DNA from: Teredinibacter turnerae
GTDB lineage: Bacteria; Pseudomonadota; Gammaproteobacteria; Pseudomonadales; Cellvibrionaceae
Length of the DNA stretch: 64,000 nucleotides
Assembly: GCF_037935975.1 (NCBI RefSeq)
Contig: NZ_CP149817.1
Coordinates: 124,001 to 188,000, forward strand
Reading direction: 5' to 3'
Part shown: positions 43,448 to 53,355 of the stretch, in pieces
Layout of the letters: each line of letters opens with the position of its first letter
How positions within the stretch are numbered: the stretch's first letter is position 1
The notes under the pieces: model-generated
Seen by the model: the letters and a program-made list of their open reading frames with translations, nothing else
What the model was told of the DNA's origin: nothing
Databases searched by the model: none
Translations under genes and position numbers: made by a program

Positions 43448-44815
43448 CTAACCTGCACTCGCCTGGCTTGAGGATAACTGCGCTGGCGCGGGTTGAGATG
43501 CACCGTGTTTTTGTTGAGACTCTTTAAACAACGTAAGGCTTTTTAATATGTTGAGTGCTTCGTACAGCTGACTGTCTTGATTGTGCAGTTCGGTTTCGCT
43601 GACATCGTCTTTCGCTGTGACTTCGTCACCACCTTTGGTGTTTTTCAGGTGGCGACTTAAGTCAGCTTCTTTCACTGAGAGTCGCGGCCTCACTGCGGTA
43701 ACGCGCACCCGCTCCACGAGAATGTCGGGTTCGATACCCTGCGCCTGAATGGAGCGGCCATTGGGCGTGTAATACAGGGCAGTCGTTAGCTTTACAGCGC
43801 GATCGTTGGTAATGGGAATGACCGACTGTACAGATCCTTTGCCGAAGCTGCGTGTGCCAATGACCAGGGCGCGGCGTTGATCCTGCAGCGCACCGGCGAC
43901 AATTTCGGAGGCGGAAGCAGAACCGTCGTTGATGAGCACCACAATAGGCATGCCATTGCTTATGTCGCCTGGGTTGGCTTCGTAGCGAACATTGGAATCC
44001 GGCAGGCGACCTTCGGTGTAGACCACCAGGCCGCCGCTTAAGAACAGGTCTGTGGTTTCCACCGCGGCTTGAAGCACGCCGCCCGGGTTGTTGCGCAGGT
44101 CGAGTACTAAACCCCGGATATCGTGTTTGCCGTCGGCCAGTTTGGCATAAGCGGCTCTCACATCGTCGGCGGTATTTACCTGGAACTGCGCAATCCGCAC
44201 GTAGGCGTAGTGGTCGTCTTCCAGTTCAGCGCGCACACTGCGCACTTTAATCGTGTCGCGCACCAGAGTAATTTCGAGTGGCTTTTCCTCTCCCTCGCGC
44301 ACGATAGTCAGTGTGATGGCGGTGCCTTTTTTACCGCGCATTTTTTCAACCGCCTCGTCGAGGGTGAGGCCCTTCACTGGTGTCTCGTCGAGCTTGATAA
44401 TCAGGTCTCCTGCTTCCACGCCACCGCGCGCGGCCGGGGTGTCGTCGATTGGAGATACCACTTTGATAAAGCCGTCTTCGGTGCCCACTTCAATACCCAG
44501 GCCGCCAAATTCTCCGGTGGTATTCACTTGCAGATCGTCATAGGTGGAGGCATCGAGGAACGACGAGTGTGGGTCGAGTTGCTCCATCATGCCGCGGATA
44601 GCGTATTCCAGCAGTGTGCGATCATCGATTTCGTCGATATACGAATTGCGGATGTGATCGAACGCTTTGGTGAATACCCGCAAGTCTTCCAACGGTAAAA
44701 CACTGACGGTGTCGTTGTCTGGGGCGTTGGGTTCCGGCTGGGGTTCGGCCCAGACAGCCACTGCGGATACCAGGAAAAAGCAGGCAGCAAAGCCTTGTTG
44801 CAAAAGGGAGGGCAC
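43448..44815 (-). CDS. ctpA: C-terminal processing peptidase (S41, CtpA-like)
   Basis: The 455-residue protein has a signal peptide (FAACFFLVSAVAVWAE), a PDZ domain (LGIEVGTEDGFIKVVSPIDDTPAARGGVEAGDLIIKLD) and the S41 catalytic region with Ser in INDGSASASEIVAGAL and Lys in GTRSFGKGSVQ. It should cut periplasmic proteins or hydrolase regulators near their C-termini. It lies between the envC-like and deacetylase genes on the minus strand, a common gammaproteobacterial envelope operon. Confidence 0.9.
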   Translation of the reverse strand: MPSLLQQGFAACFFLVSAVAVWAEPQPEPNAPDNDTVSVLPLEDLRVFTKAFDHIRNSYIDEIDDRTLLEYAIRGMMEQLDPHSSFLDASTYDDLQVNTTGEFGGLGIEVGTEDGFIKVVSPIDDTPAARGGVEAGDLIIKLDETPVKGLTLDEAVEKMRGKKGTAITLTIVREGEEKPLEITLVRDTIKVRSVRAELEDDHYAYVRIAQFQVNTADDVRAAYAKLADGKHDIRGLVLDLRNNPGGVLQAAVETTDLFLSGGLVVYTEGRLPDSNVRYEANPGDISNGMPIVVLINDGSASASEIVAGALQDQRRALVIGTRSFGKGSVQSVIPITNDRAVKLTTALYYTPNGRSIQAQGIEPDILVERVRVTAVRPRLSVKEADLSRHLKNTKGGDEVTAKDDVSETELHNQDSQLYEALNILKSLTLFKESQQKHGASQPAPAQLSSSQASAG

Positions 44816-44849
44816 GGTGATCTCCTGCGGGATGTAATTATCGTGTTAA

Positions 44850-46007
44850 TCAGGCTGGTCGCAGCCAGCGTTTGGGATTGGTAGGCTCGCCCCGGTAGCG
44901 CAGCTCAAAGTATAGAGCAGATTGCTGCTGGCCACCGGTGTTGCCGACCGAAGCTATGACCTCGCCTGCGTCCACCCATTCCCCCAGCTCTTTATAAAGT
45001 GCCTGGTTGTGGGCGTAAAGGCTCATGTAGTTGCCGCCGTGGTCAACGATGATCAGCAACCCGTGACCGCGCAGGTAGTCGGAGAATACGACGCGCCCGT
45101 GGTGTACAGCAACCACTGGGTTGCCAGTGGAGGACGCTATCAGCATGCCCTGCCACGCCATTTTCCCCGAGACGCGGGATGAACCGTAGTTGCGCAGAAC
45201 ACGGCCCTTGGTGGGCCAGGGCAATTTGCCACGGAGGTCGGCGAAGGCGTTGTCGCTTTGCGGAATATCGATATCTTCCAGCCAGGCGGTTACCTGGCTC
45301 AATACCTGCTCCAGCCGTTTGCGATCACCATTGAGTGCATCCAGCTCGGCGCCTTTACCTTGTAAATCCCTGTTGAGTTTGGCCAGTGTTTGCTTGCGTT
45401 TGGCCTGTACTGCGCTGAGTTGCTGTTGCTTCTCCGTCAATGCCTCGCGCTCTTGCATGAGCTGCTCCGTCTGGTAGGCGATGTCTTTTTCGAGGCGATT
45501 GATGGTGTCGATTGTGGTGCGGTATTCGCCGATTTTATCGGCGCGTGCGCGTATCAGGTAGTCGTAGTATTTCAGGTTGCGGGAAACGGTGGTGGGATCT
45601 TGCTGGTTCAGGAGCAGGCGCATACCACCTTGCTGTCCCAGACGGTAGGCGGCACTAATGTGCTGGCCCACCTGCTGCTCCTGTTGCTGCTTTTTTGCGC
45701 TGAGGTCACTCCGTTGGCCGCGCATTTGCTCGAGTTTCTGCTGGCGCTGCTGTAACTGGGTTTTCAGTTGCTCGGCTTTTTCGCTCAGCTGACCGGCGGC
45801 CTTTTCCGACTCCTCCAGGCTGTTGAGCAAGTCATCGCGGCTACTTTTGGTTTGCTTTAGTTCCGCCTGTAAACGGGTGATGGCCTGTTTGATTTTCTCG
45901 AGCCGGGCACGATCAGATTGTTCATCGCTCACGGCCGCTGGGCTGGCTAGGCCAATAAGGGCTGCACACAGCAGCGGTATAAATGTAAAAGCGCGTTTTT
46001 TCTTCAT
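44850..46007 (-). CDS. envC: EnvC-like murein hydrolase activator
   Basis: The 385-residue protein has a signal peptide, long coiled coils (residues 35-265; ITRLQAELKQTKSSRDDLLNSLEESEKAAGQLSEKAEQLKTQLQQRQ) and a C-terminal LytM domain (GKMAWQGMLIASSTGNPVVAVHHGRVVFSDYLRGHGLLIIVDHGGNYMSLYAH). The zinc-binding histidine-aspartate motif of active LytM enzymes is not present in its usual form, as in EnvC, which activates amidases instead of cutting wall itself. It probably aids daughter-cell separation. A longer frame starts at 46019. Confidence 0.85.
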   Translation of the reverse strand: MKKKRAFTFIPLLCAALIGLASPAAVSDEQSDRARLEKIKQAITRLQAELKQTKSSRDDLLNSLEESEKAAGQLSEKAEQLKTQLQQRQQKLEQMRGQRSDLSAKKQQQEQQVGQHISAAYRLGQQGGMRLLLNQQDPTTVSRNLKYYDYLIRARADKIGEYRTTIDTINRLEKDIAYQTEQLMQEREALTEKQQQLSAVQAKRKQTLAKLNRDLQGKGAELDALNGDRKRLEQVLSQVTAWLEDIDIPQSDNAFADLRGKLPWPTKGRVLRNYGSSRVSGKMAWQGMLIASSTGNPVVAVHHGRVVFSDYLRGHGLLIIVDHGGNYMSLYAHNQALYKELGEWVDAGEVIASVGNTGGQQQSALYFELRYRGEPTNPKRWLRPA

Positions 46008-46177
46008 AAAACAGTTCATAAAACAGAGTGTACCTTACTTTAGACGACGGTCGGGTATTTGATCTCAGTGAAGCGTGCGCGCATGAGTTACCCCGTTAAC
46101 TGGATTTTTACGCCTTAATCTAGGATCATTGCGGCCGAAATTCTATCCCTAACCATGTACCCCAGAGGACAAGCGAT

Positions 46178-46924
46178 ATGTACAAATTGGTCTTAATTCG
46201 CCACGGTGAGAGCCAGTGGAACCTGGAAAACCGTTTTACTGGCTGGCACGACGTGGACCTGACAGATACCGGTCGCGAACAAGCGCGCAACGGTGGCCGT
46301 ATGCTCAAGGAAGCCGGTTTCGAATTCGACCTGGCCTACTCCTCCGTGCTGACTCGCGCGATTCGTACTCTGAACCTGGTACTGGAAGAAATGGGTCAGA
46401 TGTGGCTGCCTGTTGAGCGCCACTGGCGCTTGAACGAGCGTCACTACGGTGCGCTTACCGGTTTGGACAAAGCGGAAACCGCGGCCAAACACGGCGACGA
46501 GCAAGTTAAAATCTGGCGCCGCAGCTTTGATGTTCCACCACCCGATGTTGACGAGAGCAGCGAACACTTCCCCGCGCACGACCCACGCTACCGCGGTATC
46601 GACAAAAACGTTCTGCCAAAAGCGGAAAGCCTGAAGCTGACCATCGACCGCGTGCTGCCTTACTGGCACGATGTGATTCGCCCATCCATTCTCGGTGGCA
46701 AGCGCGTTATTATCGCGGCTCACGGCAATAGTCTGCGTGCGCTGGTTAAATATCTGGATGATATGTCTGACGCAGAGATCCTTGATTTGAACATCCCGAC
46801 GGGTGTGCCGCTGGTTTACGACCTGGACGCTGACCTGCGCCCGATCAAGCGTGAATACCTGGGTGATCCAGAAGCGATTAAGGCGATGATGGACGCCGTC
46901 GCCAAGCAGGGGCAGGCGAAGTAA
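46178..46924 (+). CDS. gpmA: 2,3-bisphosphoglycerate-dependent phosphoglycerate mutase
   Basis: The 248-residue enzyme interconverts 3- and 2-phosphoglycerate in glycolysis and gluconeogenesis. It shows [31 protein letters not shown] (phospho-His in R-H-G-E), [16 protein letters not shown] (catalytic Glu) and [17 protein letters not shown] (second His), with length typical of GpmA. It is transcribed divergently from the envelope operon. Confidence 0.95.
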   Translation: MYKLVLIRHGESQWNLENRFTGWHDVDLTDTGREQARNGGRMLKEAGFEFDLAYSSVLTRAIRTLNLVLEEMGQMWLPVERHWRLNERHYGALTGLDKAETAAKHGDEQVKIWRRSFDVPPPDVDESSEHFPAHDPRYRGIDKNVLPKAESLKLTIDRVLPYWHDVIRPSILGGKRVIIAAHGNSLRALVKYLDDMSDAEILDLNIPTGVPLVYDLDADLRPIKREYLGDPEAIKAMMDAVAKQGQAK

Positions 46925-46939
46925 TTTCTCTGTGAAATC

Positions 46940-46964
46940 CGGCTTGCGCGTTCTGCGCAAGCCG
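46940..46964 (+). terminator. Hairpin after gpmA
   Basis: A 10-bp perfect stem (CGGCTTGCGC / GCGCAAGCCG) with a 5-nt loop begins 15 bp past the stop. No long T-run follows. A second GC-rich stem (CTGGCG-CGCCAG) comes about 10 bp later. Together they could stop transcription before the rhodanese gene. Confidence 0.45.
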
Positions 46965-47074
46965 CTGCCGTCCTGGCGTGTCTGCGCCAGACACGGACTT
47001 CCTGTATACTCCCGCATCATTTTTCAGCAACACCTGTTGTTGCCCTCAACTTATACGAAGCAAAGGTCTTTTCC

Positions 47075-47482
47075 GTGGAAATAATGGCGTTTATTACTGA
47101 GCAGTGGTTATTGGTCAGTATTCTCGGTGTGCTGGCAGCAGCGTTGATATTTGTTGAAAGCCGCAAGGGTGGCGCGGCCCTGTCGCACCATGAGGTGACC
47201 CGCCTGGTGAACAGCGATCAAGCGGTGGTGGTCGATGTACGTGATGCCAAAGAGTTCAGTGCTGGCCATATTGTGGATGCGATTAATATTCCGTTCGCCA
47301 AGCTGGCCGATCGTCATACTGAGTTAAACAAACATCGCGAAAGGACGTTGATTGTGGCCGACAAAATGGGCCAGCACGCGGGTGCTGCCGGTAAGATTTT
47401 GAAGGACAAGGGGTTCACGGTGAGCCGCCTGCAGGGTGGCATGTCGGAATGGCAGGGGCAGAACCTGCCCGTCGTTAAATAA
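47075..47482 (+). CDS. Membrane-anchored rhodanese-like protein (YibN-like)
   Basis: A GTG start gives 135 residues; an ATG at 47084 is the alternative. Residues 8-28 form one membrane helix (WLLVSILGVLAAALIFVES), then a rhodanese domain (LVNSDQAVVVDVRDAKEFSAGHIVDAINIPFAKL). The loop that normally carries the catalytic cysteine reads IVADKMGQHAG and has no Cys, so sulfur transfer is unlikely. This matches YibN, which neighbours secB and gpm in other gammaproteobacteria. Confidence 0.85.
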   Translation: MEIMAFITEQWLLVSILGVLAAALIFVESRKGGAALSHHEVTRLVNSDQAVVVDVRDAKEFSAGHIVDAINIPFAKLADRHTELNKHRERTLIVADKMGQHAGAAGKILKDKGFTVSRLQGGMSEWQGQNLPVVK

Positions 47483-47550
47483 CGCTTGTAAAATTCGCGC
47501 AGTGGCCCCACATAGGGGGCAGATAAAAAGACATTTTTAAGGCATCTATC

Positions 47551-48054
47551 ATGGCAGACGAAAATCAGACTCCAGAGCAAAACGATCAACAGGCAGACGC
47601 CAACCAGAACCGCTTCGGTATTAAGCGTATCTACATGAAAGATATGTCGTTCGAAACACCGATGGGGGTGCAGGCGTTCCAGGTACAGTGGCAGCCGAAG
47701 GTCAACCAAGACCTGAACACCCAGGTGAATAAGCTGGATGAGAACCACTACGAAGTTGTGCTCAAGCTGACGATCACCGTCAAAATGAATGATGACAAAA
47801 CCGCGTTCCTGGCGGAAGTGCACCAGGCGGGACTGTTTGAGGTGGCCGGTTTGGAAGCGCCACAATTACAGCGTTTATTGTCCTCTGCCTGTCCGGAAAT
47901 TCTGTTCCCTTACGCTCGTGAGGCGCTCGACAGCCTGGCGACCCGAGGTGGATTCCCGCCGCTGCAACTGCCGCCCATTAATTTCGACGCGCTGTTCAGT
48001 CAGGCGATGAATCAGGCGCAGCAGCAGGCTGAGCAAGGCCAGCAGCCAAATTAA
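47551..48054 (+). CDS. secB: Protein-export chaperone SecB
   Basis: The 167-residue protein matches Sec[60 protein letters not shown] and [36 protein letters not shown]. It is a tetrameric cytosolic chaperone delivering unfolded preproteins to SecA. The gene follows the rhodanese by 68 bp, a conserved order, and a strong intrinsic terminator follows it. Confidence 0.95.
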
Positions 48055-48074
48055 GCAACGCTTGCACGATGATG

Positions 48075-48103
48075 AAAAAGGGAGCTTCTAGAGCTCCCTT
48101 TTT
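48075..48103. terminator. Bidirectional terminator between secB and ntrC
   Basis: A perfect GGGAGCTTCTAGAGCTCCC hairpin flanked by AAAAA on the left and TTTTTT on the right works on both strands, ending secB and the convergent ntrC. Confidence 0.85.
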
Positions 48104-48148
48104 TGTGCCCGGATTTTTTGCCGGGCGGCAAATACCCAAAGCGCAGGC

Positions 48149-49564
48149 TCAGTCGTCGTCGGCGCCGGCCATACCCAGTTCTTTCAATTTACGGGTTAGC
48201 GTATTGCGGCCCCAGCCCAGTAAATTGGCTGCGTCGCGTTTGCGACCGGCGGTGTGCTTGAGCGCGGTTTCAATGAGCGCGCGTTCGAAGGTTGGCACTG
48301 CCTCGGAGAGAATCTCTTTTTGCCCGCAGGCCAGCGCTTGATCCGCCCAATGGCGCAGCGCTTTATCCCAGTCGCCAGATGGGGTTTCTGCACGCTTCAC
48401 CTCCATCAGCTCCGGCGGTAAATCCTGCACGTGCACTTCGCGCCCGGATGCCATAACCGTGATCCAGCGGCAGGTGTTTTCCAGCTGTCTGACGTTACCA
48501 GGCCAGCTCAGGTTACTGAGGTAGGCTTCCGTTTCTGTGGTGAGAATCTTCGGCTCCACATCCAGCTCATTGGCAGCTTTGCGCAAAAAGTGATGTGCGA
48601 GCTTGGGGATGTCTTCGCGGCGGTTGGAAAGCTTCGGCAAATGGATGCGAATAACATTTAAGCGGTGGAATAAATCTTCCCGAAAGCGATTATCTTCCAC
48701 CAGATGTTCGAGGTTCTGGTGGGTTGCGGCAATAATTCGAACATCAACTTTTATTGCCGTGTGGCCGCCCACGCGATAGAACTCGCCATCGGCAAGCACG
48801 CGCAACAAGCGGGTTTGGGTTTCGGCGGGCATATCGCCGATTTCATCCAAAAACAGGGTGCCGCCATCCGCTTGCTGGAAGCGGCCTTGACGTTGCGCAC
48901 CTGCGCCGGTGAATGCGCCTTTCTCGTGACCAAACAACTCAGACTCGATCAGATCGCGGGGTATCGCAGCCATGTTCAGTGCGATGAAGGGCCCTTCTTT
49001 GCGTGGGCTGTGGCGATGCAGCGCGCGGGCGACCAGTTCTTTACCGGTGCCGGATTCGCCGTTGATTAACACGGTAATGTTAGATTGCGAGAGGCGGCCG
49101 ATAGCGCGAAACACTTCTTGCATGGCAGGCGCTTCGCCAATAATTTCGGTTTCCAGCTCGGGTTCTGGCGGGGCAATGTCCTGCTGTTGCTCTGAGGCAT
49201 GGGCGAGCGCACGCTGGGTAACGGCTACCGCTTCGTCCACGTCGAATGGTTTGGGCAGGTATTCAAATGCGCCCCCCTGGTAAGCCGATACCGCGCTGTC
49301 CAAATCGGAGTGCGCCGTCATAATAATTATCGGCAGGCTGGGGTGCTCGGTGTGCAGGTTGGAAAGCAGGGTCAGGCCATCGGTACCGGGCATGCGCACA
49401 TCGGAAATAATGGCGTCCGGTTGGGTTTTATCAATGTGCAGCAGCGCTTTGTCGCCGCTCTCGAAGCTTTGGGTGGTGATCCCGGATTGTTGCAGGGCTT
49501 TTTCCAGCACCCAGCGAATCGACCTGTCGTCGTCAATAATCCATACCAGATTAGGTTTATGCAT
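48149..49564 (-). CDS. ntrC: Nitrogen regulation response regulator NtrC
   Basis: The start at 49564 (MHKPNLVWIIDDDRSIRWVLEKAL) is the usual NtrC N-terminus; longer frames extend upstream into ntrB. The 471-residue protein has a receiver (ISDVRMPGTDGL phospho-Asp), an AAA+ sigma-54 activator domain (GESGTGKELVARALH Walker A; ESELFGHEKGAFTGA GAFTGA loop; GGTLFLDEIGDMP Walker B) and a Fis-like C-terminal HTH (AANLLGWGRNTLTRKLKELG). It activates sigma-54 promoters such as that of glnA in this window under nitrogen limitation. Confidence 0.95.
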   Translation of the reverse strand: MHKPNLVWIIDDDRSIRWVLEKALQQSGITTQSFESGDKALLHIDKTQPDAIISDVRMPGTDGLTLLSNLHTEHPSLPIIIMTAHSDLDSAVSAYQGGAFEYLPKPFDVDEAVAVTQRALAHASEQQQDIAPPEPELETEIIGEAPAMQEVFRAIGRLSQSNITVLINGESGTGKELVARALHRHSPRKEGPFIALNMAAIPRDLIESELFGHEKGAFTGAGAQRQGRFQQADGGTLFLDEIGDMPAETQTRLLRVLADGEFYRVGGHTAIKVDVRIIAATHQNLEHLVEDNRFREDLFHRLNVIRIHLPKLSNRREDIPKLAHHFLRKAANELDVEPKILTTETEAYLSNLSWPGNVRQLENTCRWITVMASGREVHVQDLPPELMEVKRAETPSGDWDKALRHWADQALACGQKEILSEAVPTFERALIETALKHTAGRKRDAANLLGWGRNTLTRKLKELGMAGADDD

Positions 49565-50681
49565 TTTCGGTATCCAGCGGTAGGTAGATGGTGAACTCGG
49601 TTTTGCCTTTACGGCTCGCGCACTCAATAATCCCCTTGTGTAAATTGACCAGGTTCTGCGCAATGGCCAAGCCCAGGCCACTGCCATTGGCGCGGCCGGT
49701 AATCATGGGGAAAAAAATGTCTTCAATGAGCTCGGGTGGAATTCCTGGGCCATTGTCGGTAATGCTGATTTTCACCACCAAAGGGTGGTGTGTTCTGCCG
49801 ATGGTGTAACGTCGCTGAACCCGGGTGCGAAACGCGATCTGCGGGTTAGCGGTGCCGTTTTCCAGCAGCGACTGCATGGCATTGCGGCCAATGTTGAGCA
49901 CAGCCTGAATCAGTTGAGCGCGGTCTGCGGTGAGTGGCGGAATACTGGGGTCATAATCGCGTTTGATGGTGATCTGACTGCCAACCTCGGCTTTTATCAC
50001 TGAGTGCACGTGCTCGAGCACTTCGTGAATATTGGTTGGTTTGCGTTCACTCGATTTGTGGGGGCCGAGCATACGGTCTACGAGATTGCGCAGGCGATCG
50101 GTCTCGTCAATGATGATCCGGGTGTATTCTTCAAGTTCTTCATGGTGCAGCTCGCGCGCCAGTAATTGCGCAGCGCCACGTATGCCACCCAGCGGGTTCT
50201 TGATTTCGTGGGCCATGCCGCGGATCAAGTTACGGGTGGTTTCCTGAGAGGCGAGCATGGCCTCTTCGCGGCTGATTTTGAGCAGGCGGTCGAGTGGCTG
50301 AAACTCGATAACCATATGATTCATTTCGTGACTCGGGATCACCGAGTAGTCGACCATAATGGTTTGGTTGTTGTGCAGCTTCCAACTGGCCTTACGCTTG
50401 GTAAAGTTGCGGTTGTTTCTCAGGGCTTCTTCGAGTGACATGGGGGTGCCATCGCTGGCGGAAAAGCAGGCATGAATGGAGCGACCAGACATCTTCTCGC
50501 CGCTGACTCCCAGGTTCATTTCTGCTGACGCATTCATATGCACGACTGTCAGATTGTGGTCCACCAGGATAATTGCAGTTAGCAGGCTATCCAGAATGTT
50601 TTGGTAACTATTTGAATTCACTCTAAGTCCTGTGGGCGGCTTTTCGGGTGAGCCACCTTTTAGTAGTAGCCTGGAATGCAA
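49557..50681 (-). CDS. ntrB: Nitrogen regulation histidine kinase NtrB (GlnL)
   Basis: The 374-residue protein (or 354 with a GTG start at 50621) has a PAS domain (YQNILDSLLTAIILVDHNLTVVHMNASAEMNLG), the H-box RGMAHEIKNPLGGIRGAAQLL, N-box LNIGRNAMQSLLEN and G2 ISITDNGPGIPPELIEDIFFP. It senses nitrogen status with PII and phosphorylates NtrC, whose start overlaps its end by 8 bp. Confidence 0.95.
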   Translation of the reverse strand: MHSRLLLKGGSPEKPPTGLRVNSNSYQNILDSLLTAIILVDHNLTVVHMNASAEMNLGVSGEKMSGRSIHACFSASDGTPMSLEEALRNNRNFTKRKASWKLHNNQTIMVDYSVIPSHEMNHMVIEFQPLDRLLKISREEAMLASQETTRNLIRGMAHEIKNPLGGIRGAAQLLARELHHEELEEYTRIIIDETDRLRNLVDRMLGPHKSSERKPTNIHEVLEHVHSVIKAEVGSQITIKRDYDPSIPPLTADRAQLIQAVLNIGRNAMQSLLENGTANPQIAFRTRVQRRYTIGRTHHPLVVKISITDNGPGIPPELIEDIFFPMITGRANGSGLGLAIAQNLVNLHKGIIECASRKGKTEFTIYLPLDTENA

Positions 50682-50990
50682 TAAGCAAACCAGAATGCCA
50701 GCCGTAGTAGGGGCTGGCGATGCATGGGGAGTGGGATGTTAACCAGGTAACAATCCATCAGAAGCATTTTTGAGCAATACTTGGGAAAACCCCGAAAAGG
50801 TCCGTTATTGGGCCCGGTCGAAGGGGCGTAAATAGGAATGCACCCGAATGGCTCGTGTATGCATTGCGGGTTTCTTTGGTGCGTTAGTGTGCCCCTAACG
50901 AAAGCGTGTATAAGAATTAGGGGCAATTATAGAGCGAAAATCTTTATATGCGCTATATTGGTGCCGTTTTTTGCGTTAATTTGGTGTTTG
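50682..50990. other. Intergenic region upstream of ntrB
   Basis: This 309-bp gap between the DUF4124 gene and ntrB has no gene. It contains a candidate sigma-54-type element on the minus strand (next feature) and probably the ntrBC promoter. Confidence 0.5.
50951..50966 (-). promoter_or_regulatory. Candidate sigma-54 promoter for ntrBC
   Basis: On the minus strand CGGCACCAATATAGCG has the GG-N10-GC spacing of a -24/-12 promoter, but only the core dinucleotides match well (consensus TGGCAC-N5-TTGC). It would start transcription near 50940, about 260 bp before ntrB. Weak. Confidence 0.35.
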
Positions 50991-51560
50991 TCAGCCGTGA
51001 CCAGCGGGCCGAATAACAAAGATGGTTCTCTCTTCGGTCCTTTCAATGACATTCCCTGCACCATCCACGACAGCGGCCGAGACACTCCGACGCCCTTGCA
51101 ACGCCTTGCTCAGGGCGATACTGACGTTGTTTGAGTCGGTGGTTTCCCGCACTTTTCCGTCGATATACACCTGAAATCGCAAGCCGGGTTCGAGCTTGCG
51201 CTGGGTCAGCATCACGACGGTGAGTGTTTTTTCCGCTGGGCCGAAGCGCTGTTCAGATTTAGGCGTCACCAGGCGCAGACCGTAGCCGCTGGCCTGCTTT
51301 GGCGGGCTGGTCGCCTCTGGTTCCGGGCTTGGCGATGGCGACACCAGCGGTGGGTTGGGGGTAGGTGCTGGCGTTATCGCCGGGGTCGTATTGAGCGGCT
51401 TCAGTTCCAGTTTCTCCGCTGTTGCGTTGGCTGGGGGTTCGTCGGAGTATGTGACGTTTCCGTATTGATCGACAGATTTGTAGATTGTTTGGGCGCTGGC
51501 TGCCACTGTGATCAGGCTGGCGGTAACAAAGCTCACCAGAGTAGAAGTGGTTATCGACAT
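50991..51560 (-). CDS. DUF4124-domain periplasmic protein
   Basis: The 189-residue protein has a signal peptide (VTASLITVAASAQ), a DUF4124 domain (TIYKSVDQYGNVTYSDEPPANATAEKLEL), a Pro/Ser-rich linker, and a C-terminal Ig-like beta domain (GPAEKTLTVVMLTQRKLEPGLRFQVYIDG). Such proteins regularly lie between glnA and ntrB in gammaproteobacteria, as here, but their function is unknown. Confidence 0.85.
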   Translation of the reverse strand: MSITTSTLVSFVTASLITVAASAQTIYKSVDQYGNVTYSDEPPANATAEKLELKPLNTTPAITPAPTPNPPLVSPSPSPEPEATSPPKQASGYGLRLVTPKSEQRFGPAEKTLTVVMLTQRKLEPGLRFQVYIDGKVRETTDSNNVSIALSKALQGRRSVSAAVVDGAGNVIERTEERTIFVIRPAGHG

Positions 51561-51652
51561 GGGTGGGCGCGCTCCCTCTTGTGTGGCGTATTGGCACTCT
51601 AGGATTTGGCACTCTACGATGTTAACTGCGCGAACGGAAGTGAACCGGTAAC

Positions 51653-51678
51653 AAAAAAGCCCGGCGAAGGCCGGGCTT
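51653..51678 (-). terminator. Intrinsic terminator of glnA
   Basis: AAGCCCGGCCTTCGCCGGGCTT followed by a T-run (on the minus strand) forms a strong hairpin with GCCCGGC/GCCGGGC stem and TTC-type loop, 24 bp past the glnA stop. Confidence 0.9.
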
Positions 51679-51701
51679 GAGTACAGCTGTTAAGCGAAGG
51701 C

Positions 51702-53108
51702 TTATACAGAGTAGTAGAGGTCGAACTCGACTGGGTGAGTAGTGTGCTCAACGCGGTATACGTCTTCCATTTTCAGGTCAATGTATGCGTCGATCATGTC
51801 GTCGGTGAAAACGCCACCCGCCGTGAGGAACTCGCGGTCTGCATTCAGGCTGGACAGTGCTTCACGCAGGCTGCCGCATACCTGTGGAATAGCATCCGCT
51901 TCTTCTTTAGGCAGATCGTACAGGTCTTTATCTGCAGCATCGCCAGGGTGAATTTTGTTTTTCACGCCGTCCAGGCCAGCCATCAACATGGCAGCGAATG
52001 CCAGGTATGGGTTGGCGATGGGGTCAGGGAAGCGCGCTTCGATACGCTTGCCTTTTGGTGAGGCAACGTAAGGAATACGAATCGATGCAGAACGGTTGCG
52101 GGCAGAATAGGCCAGCATAACCGGCGCTTCGAAACCAGGGATCAGACGCTTGTAGGAGTTAGTGCCTGGGTTGGTGAACGCGTTCAGTGCTTTAGCGTGC
52201 TTGATGATACCGCCGATGTAGTACAGGGCAGTCTCGCTCAGGCCAGCATAGCCGTCACCTGCGAATTGGTTTTCGCCGTCTTTCCAGAAAGACTGGTGGC
52301 AGTGCATACCGGAACCGTTGTCGCCAACAACAGGCTTCGGCATAAAGGTTGCGGTTTTGCCGTAAGCGTGAGCGACGTTGTGTACGCAGTACTTCAAGAT
52401 CTGTACTTCGTCGGCTTTCTTAACCAGGGTGTTGAACTTAACACCGATTTCGTTCTGGCCTGCAGTCGCCACTTCGTGGTGGTGAACTTCAACGTCCAGA
52501 CCCATTTGGATCATGGCGTTACACATGGCAGAGCGGATATCGTGCAGTGAGTCCACTGGGGGAACGGGGAAGTAGCCGCCTTTAACGCGCGGACGGTGGC
52601 CCATGTTGCCTTCAGAAAAGTCGTGACCGGTGGCCCATGCTGCTTCTTCGGAAGAGATCTTCACGAAGCTGCCGCTCATGTCCTGGCCCCATTTGATGTC
52701 GTCGAAGATAAAGAATTCTGGTTCTGGACCGAAGAAAGCGGTATCGCCCAAACCAGTAGACTTCAGGTATTCTTCTGCGCGCTTGGCGACAGAGCGTGGG
52801 TCGCGCTCGTAACCTTCGCCAGTTGAAGGCTCAACGATATCGCAACGCAAGATAACGGTAGGCTCATCGGTGAATGGATCCAGCACAGAGGTAGCGTCGT
52901 CTGGCATCAAGATCATGTCGGACTCGTTGATGCCTTTCCAACCAGAAATGGAGGAGCCATCAAACATCTGACCGGTGGTGAAAAAATCTTCGTCCACATA
53001 GGACGAGGGGATGGTTACGTGCTGCTCTTTACCTTTAGTATCGGTAAAACGCAGGTCTACCCAGCGAACTTCGTTTTCTTTAATCAGATTCAGAGTCTGC
53101 TCTGACAT
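51702..53108 (-). CDS. glnA: Glutamine synthetase type I (GSI-beta)
   Basis: The 468-residue enzyme makes glutamine from glutamate, ammonia and ATP. It shows [53 protein letters not shown]-type loop ([19 protein letters not shown]), [20 protein letters not shown] and the adenylylation site [17 protein letters not shown] with Tyr near residue 397. So it is a GSI-beta enzyme controlled by adenylylation. Its control region upstream has two NtrC sites and a sigma-54 promoter. Confidence 0.97.
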   Translation of the reverse strand: MSEQTLNLIKENEVRWVDLRFTDTKGKEQHVTIPSSYVDEDFFTTGQMFDGSSISGWKGINESDMILMPDDATSVLDPFTDEPTVILRCDIVEPSTGEGYERDPRSVAKRAEEYLKSTGLGDTAFFGPEPEFFIFDDIKWGQDMSGSFVKISSEEAAWATGHDFSEGNMGHRPRVKGGYFPVPPVDSLHDIRSAMCNAMIQMGLDVEVHHHEVATAGQNEIGVKFNTLVKKADEVQILKYCVHNVAHAYGKTATFMPKPVVGDNGSGMHCHQSFWKDGENQFAGDGYAGLSETALYYIGGIIKHAKALNAFTNPGTNSYKRLIPGFEAPVMLAYSARNRSASIRIPYVASPKGKRIEARFPDPIANPYLAFAAMLMAGLDGVKNKIHPGDAADKDLYDLPKEEADAIPQVCGSLREALSSLNADREFLTAGGVFTDDMIDAYIDLKMEDVYRVEHTTHPVEFDLYYSV

Positions 53109-53237
53109 GAGATTCCTCCAGAGTCATGGTCTATGTCAATATTGTTATTGGAACGAGAAGGCAAAAATGTAACTCGACTCCACGCGGTGATCTTACGGTA
53201 AAGTCACTTTGACGCAAGAATGAGTGGATCGTAGATC

Positions 53238-53252
53238 GCAATTTATGTGCCA
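53238..53252 (-). promoter_or_regulatory. Sigma-54 promoter of glnA
   Basis: On the minus strand TGGCACATAAATTGC matches the -24/-12 consensus TGGCAC-N5-TTGC exactly. Transcription would begin near 53226, giving a leader of about 118 bases. Confidence 0.85.
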
Positions 53253-53326
53253 TAATGTAGCATGGCGCAAAGCACATAAAAAACAAGGACTTGCAGTGCG
53301 AGTGAGCTAAATTGTTGCAATCGAGC

Positions 53327-53341
53327 GCGCCATAGTGGTGC
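53327..53341 (-). promoter_or_regulatory. NtrC-binding site, proximal
   Basis: GCGCCATAGTGGTGC fits the NtrC consensus GCACYA-N3-TGGTGC with one mismatch in the arms. Its centre lies about 108 bp upstream of the predicted start of glnA transcription. Confidence 0.7.
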
Positions 53342-53355
53342 GCAAGTGTGGTACT

